The notes under the pieces: generated by a model | What the model saw: the letters and a program-made list of their open reading frames with translations, nothing else | What the model was told of the DNA's origin: nothing | Databases searched by the model: none | From: Gracilaria domingensis | Taxonomy: Eukaryota; Rhodophyta; Florideophyceae; Gracilariales; Gracilariaceae | NCBI GenBank assembly: GCA_022539475.1 | Contig: VCMS01000001.1 | Coordinates: 186,001 to 250,000 of the forward strand | Direction of reading: 5' to 3' | Length of the DNA stretch: 64,000 nt | Shown here: piece by piece, positions 39,960-49,657 of the stretch | How positions within the stretch are numbered: position 1 is the first letter of the stretch | How the letters are laid out: each line of letters starts with the position of its first letter | Position numbers and translations under genes: made by a program

Positions 39960-41636
39960 TCACCTGCCAACATTCGGCATCTCCGCTCTCAATCGAAGAT
40001 TCTCCTCTCGCAGTTCCCGTTCCTCCACCCGCAACTGACTTTGTCGTTCACTGAGTTCAGCAAGTTCCTCCTTCATCTTCTGCATCGCCAACCTCTTCTT
40101 GAGGTTACTTCGTTGTGCACTGGCGCGGTTCCTCGCCTTCCGCCGTTCCATTCGAATCTGATTCGCGTCCAACGCAGCGCTGCGATTTTTAACCGCATCA
40201 CTGCAAGCTGGTGCAATTGGAACCGCTGTTGGAGCTGTTCGTACGAGTGATGTGCCCGAGATGGTCGGAGGCGTCAATTTCCTAATGCTCGTCCCTAGTG
40301 CGTCCTCCACGGTACATGCGTTACTCATTGTCGTGCTCATTGAATGTCTCTGCGCGGCCAACTGTGAGATGTTGGCAGAGGTCGTTGTATTTGCCAATGC
40401 TCGTGACAATTCTTCATCAACTGCCTGTTGGTCTTGTGGTGAGCGCGCGGAGATGAATGATGGTGTTTGGTCATCGTCAGCGTTATTGTTGCCCAAAAAC
40501 AGACGAATTGTAGACAAATCTGCGCTATTCACCGCTTCGATCGACTTTTGTTGACCCACAATGGAACAGGCAGCCTCACTGCAGATTCGCTGCATTCCAT
40601 TTAAAACACTTTGCAGCTCCGTCATTCCATTATCGTTCTGAACGGCAACACTGCGAGCATTATCGGCAAAGAACGCTAACGGATCCTCAAGGTCCAGGCA
40701 TAAGTCCGCAGCATCGTCATACTGAACAAGCTGCTCGGAAGCATCAGATTCTTGTCGCGCGTCGCGGCCATTCAGAAAATTCATGTGAACAAGATCGGCA
40801 GGATACTTGTCACTAAGTGTAGACATGGCCCAGGTACACATGGAATGCGCTTCAGCATCATCTTGAAGTAAACCAATACAAGAAGATGATCTGACGGTGC
40901 GCTGCATGAGCGGAGGTGCGCCAGGTAAGGCAAACATTGAAACGGTAACCACGCCATTGTAGGACCCACCATGTAAGAAAAGACTGTCTCGGTCATGGTG
41001 AAAGTCATTCGGACCCACTTTCAAGCGCGATTCAACAGCACAGCCGCAAAACTGTGAGTTGTAACTCTGGCAGTTTGGACATTGGCGCCACTCAGTTGCT
41101 ACGAAAGCATAGGCCAAGGCATATCTGAGAGCTTTGAAATCCACTGCATTGCCATTTCGAAGGTTGGTGACGATGTTGTTAAACAAATCGGTACGAAACA
41201 TTAATATGCCTTGCCGCCGATGTCCAGGCGTTTGCGGGTGACAGAATGCAATCTCAGTAACTCCCAGAGGCGGATGATGCGCAACGGAGAAGAGCTGTCC
41301 ATTGTGATCGTCGCGAACTGTGCGTGCAACGTATCGGTTGTTAAGTGTAACAGCCTGAGCAGCCTTCTTTCGATGGCAAATCTCAAAGCCTGCCGTATAC
41401 AAACCACGGTTGAACGCTGAGACGAACAACATATTGCCACGTTCATTCAAGTCATGTTCTGAACGAACTGGCCACGTCGGGTCAGTGACGAATGAAAAAG
41501 AGCCAAACACTTTCTCTGACCAATGTAAGGCGTTACCAAGAAATACTTCAGAATCACCGAACAGGAAATCCACCACCCATTCGTGCTGTAGAAGTCCGAA
41601 CGCGCGCACAAAACAGTCTTCAATTTCGGCAGTCAT
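39960..41636 (-). CDS. bZIP transcription factor with conserved N-terminal Cys-cluster domain (array member D)
   Basis: A 558-residue protein with an ATG at 41634-41636. Shared domain: LLQHEWVVDFLF, AGFEICHRK, RYVARTVRDDHNGQLFSVA, VTEIAFCHPQTPGHRRQGILMFR, EWRQCPNCQSYNSQFCGC (C-x2-C-x7-C-x-C) and VVTVSMF. A short acidic segment with LCLDLEDPLAFF lies in the middle and may serve activation. The C-terminus has the basic region RRKARNRASAQRSNLKKR and a leucine zipper (LAELSERQSQLRVEERELREENLRL pattern, heptad leucines). Asn again stands at the invariant Arg position. It is the first gene of the array in transcription order. A perfect 25-bp inverted repeat lies about 210 bp upstream. Confidence 0.88.
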   Translation of the reverse strand: MTAEIEDCFVRAFGLLQHEWVVDFLFGDSEVFLGNALHWSEKVFGSFSFVTDPTWPVRSEHDLNERGNMLFVSAFNRGLYTAGFEICHRKKAAQAVTLNNRYVARTVRDDHNGQLFSVAHHPPLGVTEIAFCHPQTPGHRRQGILMFRTDLFNNIVTNLRNGNAVDFKALRYALAYAFVATEWRQCPNCQSYNSQFCGCAVESRLKVGPNDFHHDRDSLFLHGGSYNGVVTVSMFALPGAPPLMQRTVRSSSCIGLLQDDAEAHSMCTWAMSTLSDKYPADLVHMNFLNGRDARQESDASEQLVQYDDAADLCLDLEDPLAFFADNARSVAVQNDNGMTELQSVLNGMQRICSEAACSIVGQQKSIEAVNSADLSTIRLFLGNNNADDDQTPSFISARSPQDQQAVDEELSRALANTTTSANISQLAAQRHSMSTTMSNACTVEDALGTSIRKLTPPTISGTSLVRTAPTAVPIAPACSDAVKNRSAALDANQIRMERRKARNRASAQRSNLKKRLAMQKMKEELAELSERQSQLRVEERELREENLRLRAEMPNVGR

Positions 41637-42708
41637 GGCGGCTGCGCACGTCGTTCAAAGTCGTCTGCAGCGAAGAAGACGGACAGCGCTCGATGTGAGC
41701 TGACGTCGGGGATGCAACAACACGCCATTCTACCGAGAACGTTGGCAAGGAAGGAAGTGCAGCCCTCTTTGAAGTACAATTTAGTCGACGTGAATCTGCT
41801 CTGTAGGCATTCAAACAAAAACACAAAGCACAGGTTAGTCACCACAATTGGGTTCTACCGGGCACCTTTGTAACAAAGGTGCCCGGTAGAACCCAATTCT
41901 GGCTGCTTTTGAGCGGATGCGGCGCTCCAACCACATGGCACAGCTTGGGAGCCGCAACGGCGGCGGACGCTGATTGGCTCTAAGCGACAGCTTGGCAAAC
42001 AATTGTTCCGTAACGCACAGTGCACGCTGGACACGTCCCCACGGGGGCCGCTGGCCAACCAGCCAGGTGGGCACGCGGCCACGTTTCGGGGCTGAGGCCG
42101 GCTTGGTGCCACGGGAAAGGCTTGTTAAGACAGGCCCTCAGAGCCCGTCAACTTCTGGGAGCATTCCATCCTCACGTCCGCGGCGCAAGCGACAACGGCT
42201 GGTGCGCGCGCGTTCGGCAACGAGCGACGCAGATACACCGCCAGCGGCAGCGCGTGGTCCGCCACCGCGAAAATCTTGCACAATCAGTGGTCGTCTTGTA
42301 AGCCACAGTGCCTCATATCTCTGTGCGTCCAAACAAATGTCTGATTCACGACCCGCAGTGCTAGTGTTACATGGCGCCTGCTCTCGAGACGCGTCTCGAA
42401 GCTGGCCGTCGACGCTTGTCGCCTTGCTACCGCCATTAATGGCTACTCCGCACTAACTTTAGCCACGTCCTCGTCAAAAAAGCAAAAGACAAAATTTCGA
42501 TCGCACGCCACACCGCGATACATACTTTTATGTAACACGTCGATCCACAGGAAAAAAGAAAAAGCAGCGCGATCGACAGATTGTGAGGGAAAAGAAGAGC
42601 ACACTAGTCCAAATCTACCTCAAACAAGCGCTTCCAATCAGAATAAGAAAAGAATGAAAGTAGAGAGAAACACAAACTATCCAATGCAAGTAGTCCCCAA
42701 GATCCGGC
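41637..42708. other. spacer between the bZIP array and the F-box-SPOC gene
   Basis: No gene supported. Contains the 25-bp inverted repeat at 41846-41898 and GC-rich DNA with chance open frames at 41974-42456. Confidence 0.5.
41846..41898. repeat. perfect 25-bp inverted repeat with 3-nt loop
   Basis: Left arm 41846-41870 and right arm 41874-41898 are exact reverse complements, separated by TAA. The arm begins AATTGGGTTCTACC and ends GGCACCTTTG. Pairing stops at both ends, so the arms are exactly 25 bp. It lies between the bZIP array and an F-box gene, outside any reading frame I support. It could be a hairpin RNA source, a foldback element remnant, or a replication/recombination scar. Confidence 0.9.
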
Positions 42709-43815
42709 TTATGGAGGGTACGCGTTTTGTACCACACCCAGTAAACTCCGGCCTTCATATTTAACGTGGCTGCGAGTGTATTCACAAGGCGGGATGAATA
42801 TAAACCGCTGTTGATCATCAAGCGCTAATCCAGCCCGTGTGCGTTTGATAAGGTACTCAATAAAGTCCTCATATCCCGCTCGATCCTGTTCCGATTCCGG
42901 TTCGAAGTACAGAACCGTCGCATCTGCCATCACAAACGCTTGCAGATGCTGCAGATTGAATCGTCTCTCAACAACTAGAACTTCCGGAAGACCACACTCT
43001 CCAATAGTCGCACCGCCAATCTGATGCGCCACTAGATTGCACATGAAGCGACCTGTCTTCTGAAGTCTGCATCGCCACTTCGGAATACGCGACGCCTTCG
43101 GATATATCATTCTCCATCGATTAGGGGAATGCGCATCCACAGTGCTGTCTATCAGCTTCCACGCGTGTATATCAGATTGTAAAGAACGCCATTGTCTAGT
43201 CACAAGTGACTTCCACTGTCTCTCACAACTAGCAAAAGCATTCCACTTAGTGCACACTTCGCGACATCTTGCAAGATTCTTGCCGTCAAGGAAGGTGAAA
43301 ATATGCTTCGTGATTTCATCCGGTAAGGTGCCAAATAACTGTTGAGGGGCAGCACTGCCGGCCGCCACTGCGTTCTTATGCATCTTGGCGGCGGCGTTAA
43401 GAGAATCAACCGCAGCCTTCTCATTCTGTAACAACAAAGTCCGAAGGGAATCTCTCAAAAAACTGGCTGAAGCGTGATGGAGCGCCGGCTTCGCTGCGAT
43501 GGAGTTGAGTAAGTTATGCAGTTGTTGCACGAGAGCAGGCACGGAATCCGGCGGAAATCGGTCCGGCTCATCCATGTCCTTGACGGAGGAACTGGCGTCA
43601 CTTTCTGCAGCGCGCAGTCGCTTGCAGTTGGGAGAAGGAGGGGCTGAGAGCTCCACGCCGTACACGGCGGGTTCTGGGAGAATGAGCATTTCGAGCTCTC
43701 CCGGTTGAGGCTTCGGAGACAACATTGAGGCGGGGCGCTTTCGGGGGTTTGGAGGGGGTGAAGAAAGGGGTGGGGGTTGTTGATGCTCTGTCGGAGTTTG
43801 GCGACGAAGCTTCAT
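42709..43815 (-). CDS. F-box protein with C-terminal SPOC-like domain (copy 1)
   Basis: A 368-residue protein from the ATG 43813-43815; the longer frame to 43947 has no ATG. Order: RKRPAS basic motif (likely nuclear signal); a helical region (about 90-150: DSVPALVQQLHNLLNSI, SASFLRDSLRTLLLQNE); an F-box (161-204, FGTLPDEITKHIFTFLDG, CREVCTKWNAFAS); then a SPOC-like domain (246-368). SPOC marks: the opening PKWRCRLQKTGRFMCNL, LPEVLVVERRFNLQHLQ, VLYFEPESEQDRAGYEDFIEYL, RFIFIPPCEYT and LLGVVQN. F-boxes bind SKP1 in SCF ubiquitin ligases; SPOC domains in SHARP/SPEN and PHF3 bind phosphoserine peptides through conserved basic residues, here probably in ERRF. A substrate-reading SCF adaptor is inferred. 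Homologous throughout to the gene at 55828-57258. Confidence 0.85.
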   Translation of the reverse strand: MKLRRQTPTEHQQPPPLSSPPPNPRKRPASMLSPKPQPGELEMLILPEPAVYGVELSAPPSPNCKRLRAAESDASSSVKDMDEPDRFPPDSVPALVQQLHNLLNSIAAKPALHHASASFLRDSLRTLLLQNEKAAVDSLNAAAKMHKNAVAAGSAAPQQLFGTLPDEITKHIFTFLDGKNLARCREVCTKWNAFASCERQWKSLVTRQWRSLQSDIHAWKLIDSTVDAHSPNRWRMIYPKASRIPKWRCRLQKTGRFMCNLVAHQIGGATIGECGLPEVLVVERRFNLQHLQAFVMADATVLYFEPESEQDRAGYEDFIEYLIKRTRAGLALDDQQRFIFIPPCEYTRSHVKYEGRSLLGVVQNAYPP

Positions 43816-44967
43816 GAGAACATCGCCGGAGCGAAGAGGGGGAAGCTTAGATTTGAGGAGCGTGCGAACCGAGGCGAAGCAAAATACGGCGGGGATGGCG
43901 TGAAGGGGAGGGGTTGTGTGGGTGGGATTCGACAAGGCGGCGAGCAAGAGGAAACGGACGCGAGACGGGACTCGACGGAAGGGACGGAAAGTTGGGAAGA
44001 ACGGCCAAGCTGGAACGGGAGGGTTGTCAAGGCGCAGCGGACGCGACGGCGAGGCTGGGCGGAAGTGGAGGGTTTAGGTGGGGGCGGGGACAAGTGGGAC
44101 TGTCGCCTCAACACTGAAAAGCGCTTTTGGCACAACGAAGCGAAAGCGGCCGTCTCGGAAGAAAGGGAGTGTGCAGCAGAAGCAACAAGTCAACGCAACC
44201 AATCGGGCGTAATTGGCACGCCGTGTGCGCGTGGTTTACGCACACGCGTTGCGTCGCACGTCTGGACACGTGGAAGCAGCCGCCCTTTTTCCGCCGTGCG
44301 TTGCTGTGACCGACCGTTATCGCGCTGTAAGTCGCGCACGTCTCCGTATCCGAACTTCGGATTCCGAAGGCTGCCGCCACCGCAGAAAAATCCACCTTTC
44401 GCGCGGGCGCGGCGGAACAGTCTCGAACCCTGTACACCCGCTGCCGCGCCGGTAGCCGTCAGCAATAAATAGTTCCCGCGACGTTCAGTCGGCTGCCGGC
44501 GGGCGTCGCGTCCCGCTGTCATCCGAGCGGAGGCAGGGTTGTGCGAATGCTACAGCTGGATCGAAAGCCCTCGCTTGCGCACGTAGAAGACTTGCCCTAC
44601 GGAAGCCTCTGTACCTGCGACATGCGTCGCGGAGGTGACGTTTGACACTCGTACAAAGTTGGAAGTACCGGGGGAGGCCATGACTGGAGCACCTTGATTC
44701 CGCGCAGTGGCTGGCTGTAGGAACACGAGTTCGAGTGGCGGTGAGGATCACTCGCGGTTTCTGCGGTGGCAAACCACAATCTTTTGCCCTTTTTTAACCT
44801 AAAAGGGAGACGCCTACCTGAAACACTGTTTAATAAACAGATCACATATCACATATCACACGAAACATTCTGTTGTTATCCTGCACACTTCCACAAGTTA
44901 CTTTAAGCTAGATATCTACATACGGTCACAGCTCTCCAACGACTGGAAACCAAACCGACACCACCGC
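43816..44967. other. spacer with GC-rich promoter DNA
   Basis: Upstream region of F-box copy 1 and 3' flank of GNL1. Open frames here overlap on both strands and look compositional. No gene supported. Confidence 0.5.
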
Positions 44968-46767
44968 TCACTCACTGTCGAGCAGCAAGAAAGCGTTGCC
45001 ACCCACGCGCGAGCTATTAACGCTCGTACCCAACTCGTTGTCGCCATCACTTTCACTACTGCTATCGCTATCGCTATCGCTATCGCTATCACTATCGCTC
45101 ACACTTTCACTTTTACGGTTCACATCCACCATCGTAGTGGCCCCCTTGTTTGAAAACAAATCCTCAGCTTCATCCTCGCCCAGCTCGTCCACATAACCCG
45201 GCGGAACCGTAGCCAGCACAATTCGTCCATCCAGCGCCAACCGCAAAATGCTATTCGCCGCCCTGAACACATCCAGTCTTGCCGCCTTGGCCGTACGGAA
45301 CCCTCGCTTCAACGCCCACGCTTCACAAATCTTCCATCCCGTCCATCCATCGCTAATATATCCTTCTTCCTGCACATATTCTTCCAGTCTATGTACTACA
45401 ACGTCCAACCCCAGTACGTCCGTCAACGGCACGCGTTCTGCCAGATACTTCACAGCAGCATACGGTTCTCGAACCTGACTGATAGGGTACATTCCCGACA
45501 GAATCTGTAGTTCCCGTGGCGCTCGCCCAGGGAAAACCAACCCTGGGCAGTCACACAATCGAACACTATCTGAAAGGAAAATAGTTTGAAAGTGCTTCGT
45601 ATGCCCCGGAGTGCGACTCGTGCTCACAACCTTCTTCTGAAAAATCCCATTGATCAGACTAGATTTGCCGGCGTTAGGATGCCCAACAATTCCGATGGTG
45701 ATCATATCAGCGCGTGTACCGTCCTCGTCCGACTCCTCTACTCTGTATCCTTCCGTTTGCCCCTTAGATGTATACACTTCCTCGTCTGAGACGTCACTGT
45801 CGTGATTGATGTGCCTTGGCATGCTTCTCTGTCTGCATCGGCCCAGTATCGCTGCACCTTCGTCATCAGAGTCAACCAGCTGACCTCTCCACTCATCTAA
45901 GTACGCTCGTCTCCTGGCATCCAAAGGCAAAGACTTGATAGCGGCCAACAACTGGTCAGCGCCCCACGCGGCCAGCTTCGAGCGAGCCATGCGCCGCTCG
46001 CGCTTGCTCAGCAGTTCCGAGTTTGCATCTTCAGGACGCAATTTTGCATCCGGGTACGAACTGAACATTGCGATAGCCAGCTCCGGATACAAACGTTCAA
46101 AGTACGAGCGCCATGCATGCAGCAGTGAGTTGGATACCAGGTCACACTTATTAAGCGCTAGAACCATACCCTTGCCGAGTTCTTGACAATAATTGTACAA
46201 GTCCGGCACGAAATGCAACGCTGGAAAGCGAACGTCTGCCACAAGAACCAGAACATCCGAGCGTTCAACGACGCGCCACAGCTGACGCCAAGTCTCCAAG
46301 TTTCGTTCAAAGTAAGAATCTGTTTGTACGGATTGAATCCATGTTTGCAACGCCTTTCTTTCGCGAATGTCCAGCTGCTCTACATTATCCTCGTATCTCC
46401 ACGCTGGTCTTCTCGGCATGCGGAAACCATTCGGTCTCACCTCGGGCACAGACATCTCTGGCAGCTTCTGCGGTTCCAGAGGAACGAACGCAAGGTGACG
46501 GTCATTGGCGCGGTTCTGCGAAGAGTTATCTGTGAGATGAAGACGGTAGCGCTGAGGGTTCTGGCGCGGAGCTCGACCGCGAGCACGACGTGGCGTGGCG
46601 TTGGCCGTCGAGGACGGAGAGTGCAGGGCTGGCAACGAGGCTGCGTTGGCAGAGAGGGAGGGTTTGGAGGTATGAGGAAGAGAAGAGGGGTGCTTGGAAG
46701 TAGCAGCTAAGCGCTTCTGCTTCAGCTGCTCGCGCTTTTGCTTTGCGGAGAAAGGTTTCTTGCCCAT
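44968..46767 (-). CDS. GNL1-type circularly permuted GTPase
   Basis: A 599-residue protein of the HSR1/MMR1 GTPase group, linked in eukaryotes to ribosome biogenesis and nucleolar shuttling. The start at ATG 46765-46767 gives MGKKPFSAKQKREQLKQKR, the basic N-terminus typical of GNL1; a longer frame begins with GTG only. GTPase motifs come in permuted order: G4 LALNKCDLV first, then G1 GHPNAGKSSLING, the switch region TSRTPGHTKHFQTI and G3 DCPGLVFPG. An acidic insert lies between G4 and G1 (DSDDEGA, DSDVSDEEVY). The C-terminus has a Ser-Asp repeat run encoded by a TATCGC hexanucleotide repeat (about 45059-45096). No intron. Confidence 0.92.
   Translation of the reverse strand: MGKKPFSAKQKREQLKQKRLAATSKHPSSLPHTSKPSLSANAASLPALHSPSSTANATPRRARGRAPRQNPQRYRLHLTDNSSQNRANDRHLAFVPLEPQKLPEMSVPEVRPNGFRMPRRPAWRYEDNVEQLDIRERKALQTWIQSVQTDSYFERNLETWRQLWRVVERSDVLVLVADVRFPALHFVPDLYNYCQELGKGMVLALNKCDLVSNSLLHAWRSYFERLYPELAIAMFSSYPDAKLRPEDANSELLSKRERRMARSKLAAWGADQLLAAIKSLPLDARRRAYLDEWRGQLVDSDDEGAAILGRCRQRSMPRHINHDSDVSDEEVYTSKGQTEGYRVEESDEDGTRADMITIGIVGHPNAGKSSLINGIFQKKVVSTSRTPGHTKHFQTIFLSDSVRLCDCPGLVFPGRAPRELQILSGMYPISQVREPYAAVKYLAERVPLTDVLGLDVVVHRLEEYVQEEGYISDGWTGWKICEAWALKRGFRTAKAARLDVFRAANSILRLALDGRIVLATVPPGYVDELGEDEAEDLFSNKGATTMVDVNRKSESVSDSDSDSDSDSDSSSESDGDNELGTSVNSSRVGGNAFLLLDSE
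45057..45102. repeat. hexanucleotide repeat inside GNL1
   Basis: Tandem CTATCG units on the plus strand encode the alternating Ser-Asp tract near the C-terminus of the GNL1 protein. Being a multiple of 3, length changes would keep the frame. Confidence 0.8.
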
Positions 46768-47362
46768 CGTGAAAGCAATGTACGACGGTTCGTGCACAAT
46801 GTGCGCCGCCGGCGACGGGGCATGAAGCGCGTGTATCTGAGTTTTATCCCAGTCTGCCACCGTTTCGCGCGGCGTGGGAACGGCCGTGTTGCTGCACGTG
46901 TGCTACGGAAATGGACCCCATAAACAGAAGTTTCTCGCACATTGGCATCGGCCAATCACCGGGGCTCAATCATACTCGCAGCCGTCGAGCACGTGGTTGC
47001 AGCCTCGTGTAAGTTTTTCCGTACTGTTTTGGACAACTGTACCTTTGGCACTTTTGTGGATATTTTTTGCCTGCTCGGTGCTTTCAGTGCGCGGAACGTT
47101 TGTGTACAGCTGTCCAATTTTGCACGTTTTGTCTCTGTTCTTGTGGAAATCCAGTATGCGTTTCAAATTCCACCAAAGTAGTAAGTTTTAAAAACTTTCG
47201 TGGCTACCAATTATTTGGAACGTTTACACACGTCGAACAGAGCTGCCGCGCCTAGCGCCGTCGCATCGTCTCCACCCAACCGTATATAAACAAGGGCAAT
47301 CCAAAGGTGGACCCGCCTTCGTCAAGATACAACCTGCAGTGTTGATACATCTTTTCTACAAC
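46768..47362. other. divergent spacer between GNL1 and a putative plus-strand gene
   Basis: Contains the GNL1 promoter and, at 47283-47290, a TATA box pointing to a plus-strand transcript. No coding frame supported. Confidence 0.45.
47283..47290 (+). promoter_or_regulatory. strong TATA box of an unassigned plus-strand gene
   Basis: TATATAAA lies 73 bp before an ATG (47363) that is followed after five codons by a consensus GTAAGT splice donor. The combination suggests a real transcript start about 30 bp downstream of the TATA box. Confidence 0.5.
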
Positions 47363-47545
47363 ATGCCGAAGAGAATGGTAAGTCACTCAACTTCTGCCTT
47401 TGTCGAGAGAATTCAGTCTGGGTCACAACGCGGCTAAGCGTACTGTCCTCCACCTCTGGCGGAGGCATGCCCTTGTCGCTCGCTATCCTACACGTCTGCG
47501 GGAACGTCACATCAATGGCGCCAGAATCCCTTACGGAAGACTGTA
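47363..47545 (+). CDS. putative small spliced gene starting MPKRM (structure uncertain)
   Basis: A tiny first exon, ATG CCG AAG AGA ATG (47363-47377), is followed by GTAAGT. After a short candidate intron, one frame reads an Arg-rich sequence (RTVLHLWRRHALVARYPTRL and onward) to a TAG at about 47543-47545. The acceptor that joins in phase 0 is AAG ending at 47438, which is weak. A second acceptor (TTCAG at 47416) does not keep the frame. A basic, short, spliced gene with a strong TATA box resembles ribosomal protein genes, but I do not recognise the product. The true second exon may lie further downstream. Confidence 0.25.
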
Positions 47546-48186
47546 GATCAACCCTCAACACGGTATATTCTGTGATCTGGTCGGAACGGCTTAGTTTCGT
47601 TTTGCCGGCACGGGTGAAACCATACCTTGTACACTTTCCCGGATCAACACACTATCTGCTGCTTGTACTAACTTGACCTTTTCTATTTGTTCAATTCGTT
47701 GCTCGTTGAGAAGGTTACGAGTACGATGAAGAAACACAACACAACCCCGGCACTTCCACAATCGTTTATCTAGGACCACTTCCTGTGTTCCTCCCAAGTA
47801 ATGCAGCGATCATATCTTGCGCTAACACATTGTGCAGCTGATACACTAACATTATGACTCGTAGAAATCAAGAACTGTCGATGCGGGTGACATGGTTTGC
47901 TCCATTGTTGGATGTAAATATAGTTCTATATAGAGAAGGTTCATTTACAGCATATCTTCACTTACATCTTAATCGAAAGTTGAAAGTAAAGTCATGGCCT
48001 GATCTCATCATATTGTCAGATCTGGGGCCGCAGACTTTTCCCCTCTTGCCAATAAGTTCGGAATAGGTCACATTTAAATGAGTTGAGAGCACAGTGAGTC
48101 AAAACTTGGATCTAACAATTGTCACATATTGATCCCAAGAGCGTGAACGTCGCTCCAAGATGTCGCTTCAGGGTCACTTCGAACAG
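47546..48186. other. spacer before the RPB3 gene end
   Basis: No gene supported. Later exons of the putative gene starting at 47363 could lie here. Confidence 0.4.
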
Positions 48187-49113
48187 TTAATGTATGTGGG
48201 CCATGACATTATCGACGCGCTTCTTCAACAGATCAAGCGCCATCAAAAGCGACGAGTTTGGTGTCATGGACCCAGTAGTCTCCGCATTGAAATCAAAGCG
48301 CTCGGGATTCGAATTATAGCGGATTACTTCACTTGGTTTCCCACCTGCTTCAGTTATTAGTTCTCCAGCCCTTCGCGTAGTATCTGGAGTAATTCCTATT
48401 CTTCCCTTCAGAAACGGTTCTTCGTATTGTAAAATACCATTAGAAACCCTCAACAGCCCTTGAGAGTACTTTGCCAAATCATTCTTGGCAACGACATCAA
48501 GCATAGAGTTCAGTCTCTCCAATATCAGCTCTACCGCGGGTGGCACTATTCTGTATGACACCGTGCACATTGGAGACCACTTGGCATGGTCTTTTCCAAT
48601 GCCTTTTCTTGCAACGCATTGGATATCAAGCCTTTGAGAACTTGAAAGGCGTGCGATTAGAATACCGTTTCCTGAGTCTGACTCGTCGCCAGAGTCATGT
48701 ATTGGTTTCACTTCGTGACACCAGTCATCTGTTTCTGCATTAGAGCACGTTAAATCCTTACTGGTCACACTACGAACACTTCCAGATGGTGGAACGTGTA
48801 CTTGCAAGACAAAAGACACAGAGCAGTTTGAGCAAAAATCGTCGCATTGTTCGCAGTCGAAGCTGTAGTCAAACCGATCCACATTCTCAGAATATAATGG
48901 GATAAGCCCGAGGCGGTGAGCTATATATTCATCATGTAACGCGGAAGTGTTTTCTTTCACAGTGACAAGATCGATTGCCATGGTCGGTACTTCAGAAATC
49001 ATAGTCCTTCGGATCGCATTTGCCATAGAAACATCTGTTCCTGTCAAGGAGAAGCTCATGTGAAAGCGATTAGACTCCTTCACTTCCAGATTTGGTTGTC
49101 TCCCGAATGGCAT
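48187..49113 (-). CDS. RPB3: RNA polymerase II subunit RPB3
   Basis: A 308-residue protein, the alpha-like assembly subunit that pairs with RPB11 in RNA polymerase II. Start at the ATG 49111-49113; three codons upstream are open only through GTG. Marks: FSLTGTDVSMANAIRRTMISEVPTMAID (alpha-motif region), HRLGLIPL, the zinc loop CEQCDDFCSNC (C-x2-C-x3-C-x2-C), an insert domain, KWSPMCTVSYRI, and a C-terminal helical LLMALDLLKKRVDNV. The insert includes a Ser/Asp/Gly-rich loop (HDSGDESDSGN). RPB3 and not RPAC1 is supported by the zinc cysteines and length. No intron. Confidence 0.95.
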   Translation of the reverse strand: MPFGRQPNLEVKESNRFHMSFSLTGTDVSMANAIRRTMISEVPTMAIDLVTVKENTSALHDEYIAHRLGLIPLYSENVDRFDYSFDCEQCDDFCSNCSVSFVLQVHVPPSGSVRSVTSKDLTCSNAETDDWCHEVKPIHDSGDESDSGNGILIARLSSSQRLDIQCVARKGIGKDHAKWSPMCTVSYRIVPPAVELILERLNSMLDVVAKNDLAKYSQGLLRVSNGILQYEEPFLKGRIGITPDTTRRAGELITEAGGKPSEVIRYNSNPERFDFNAETTGSMTPNSSLLMALDLLKKRVDNVMAHIH

Positions 49114-49657
49114 CGTGAACACCTACCCTTTCAACGTGGGGACTTCCTGTCTGTAAAGCAAGTCGGCTCGAGCATTCACTCTTCTTACTTTTCAGTTCGG
49201 TGGGCAAGGGTGCATGGGGGCCTAGCAATTTGGTAAGACCGACCGAGAGAATTGAGAGCCGACGTAGATGACATCTGATGACCTTTTCAAGACGTACTGT
49301 GGGATCAACGTTCTTCGAGAGCTTTCAAAATAGCTTTTTTGAACGTGCCCCATTAATTTGTAGCACTGCGAAATTGCATACAGGGGTGAGGGCTACTGCT
49401 TCGTCGAGGGACACAGGGCACCTCCAGGTGCCAAAGATATCGACTTGTGACTGTTCCAGTCGAGCACCAAATTGTTCCCAACGGGCTGAGACGGTAGGGC
49501 GGGCCGCTCATTATATCGAGGAGCCGGTCTGTTAGCCTACATGCGAAGTAACGACTCCGTGGGCAACCAATCGTCTCTCAATCGCAAACGAGAGGGATAG
49601 AGGGAAATTATAATCGTGGTAGATCCACAGATACACCCATCCGTTCCAGCCCGCGCT
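49114..49657. other. divergent promoter region
   Basis: Between RPB3 (minus) and the small membrane protein (plus). Contains a small palindrome GGCACCTCCAGGTGCC (49417-49432). No gene supported. Confidence 0.5.

Noticed and set aside
44400-44460. Minus-strand GGGTTCGAGAC resembling a tRNA B box
   Set aside because: No A box and no cloverleaf could be drawn around it.
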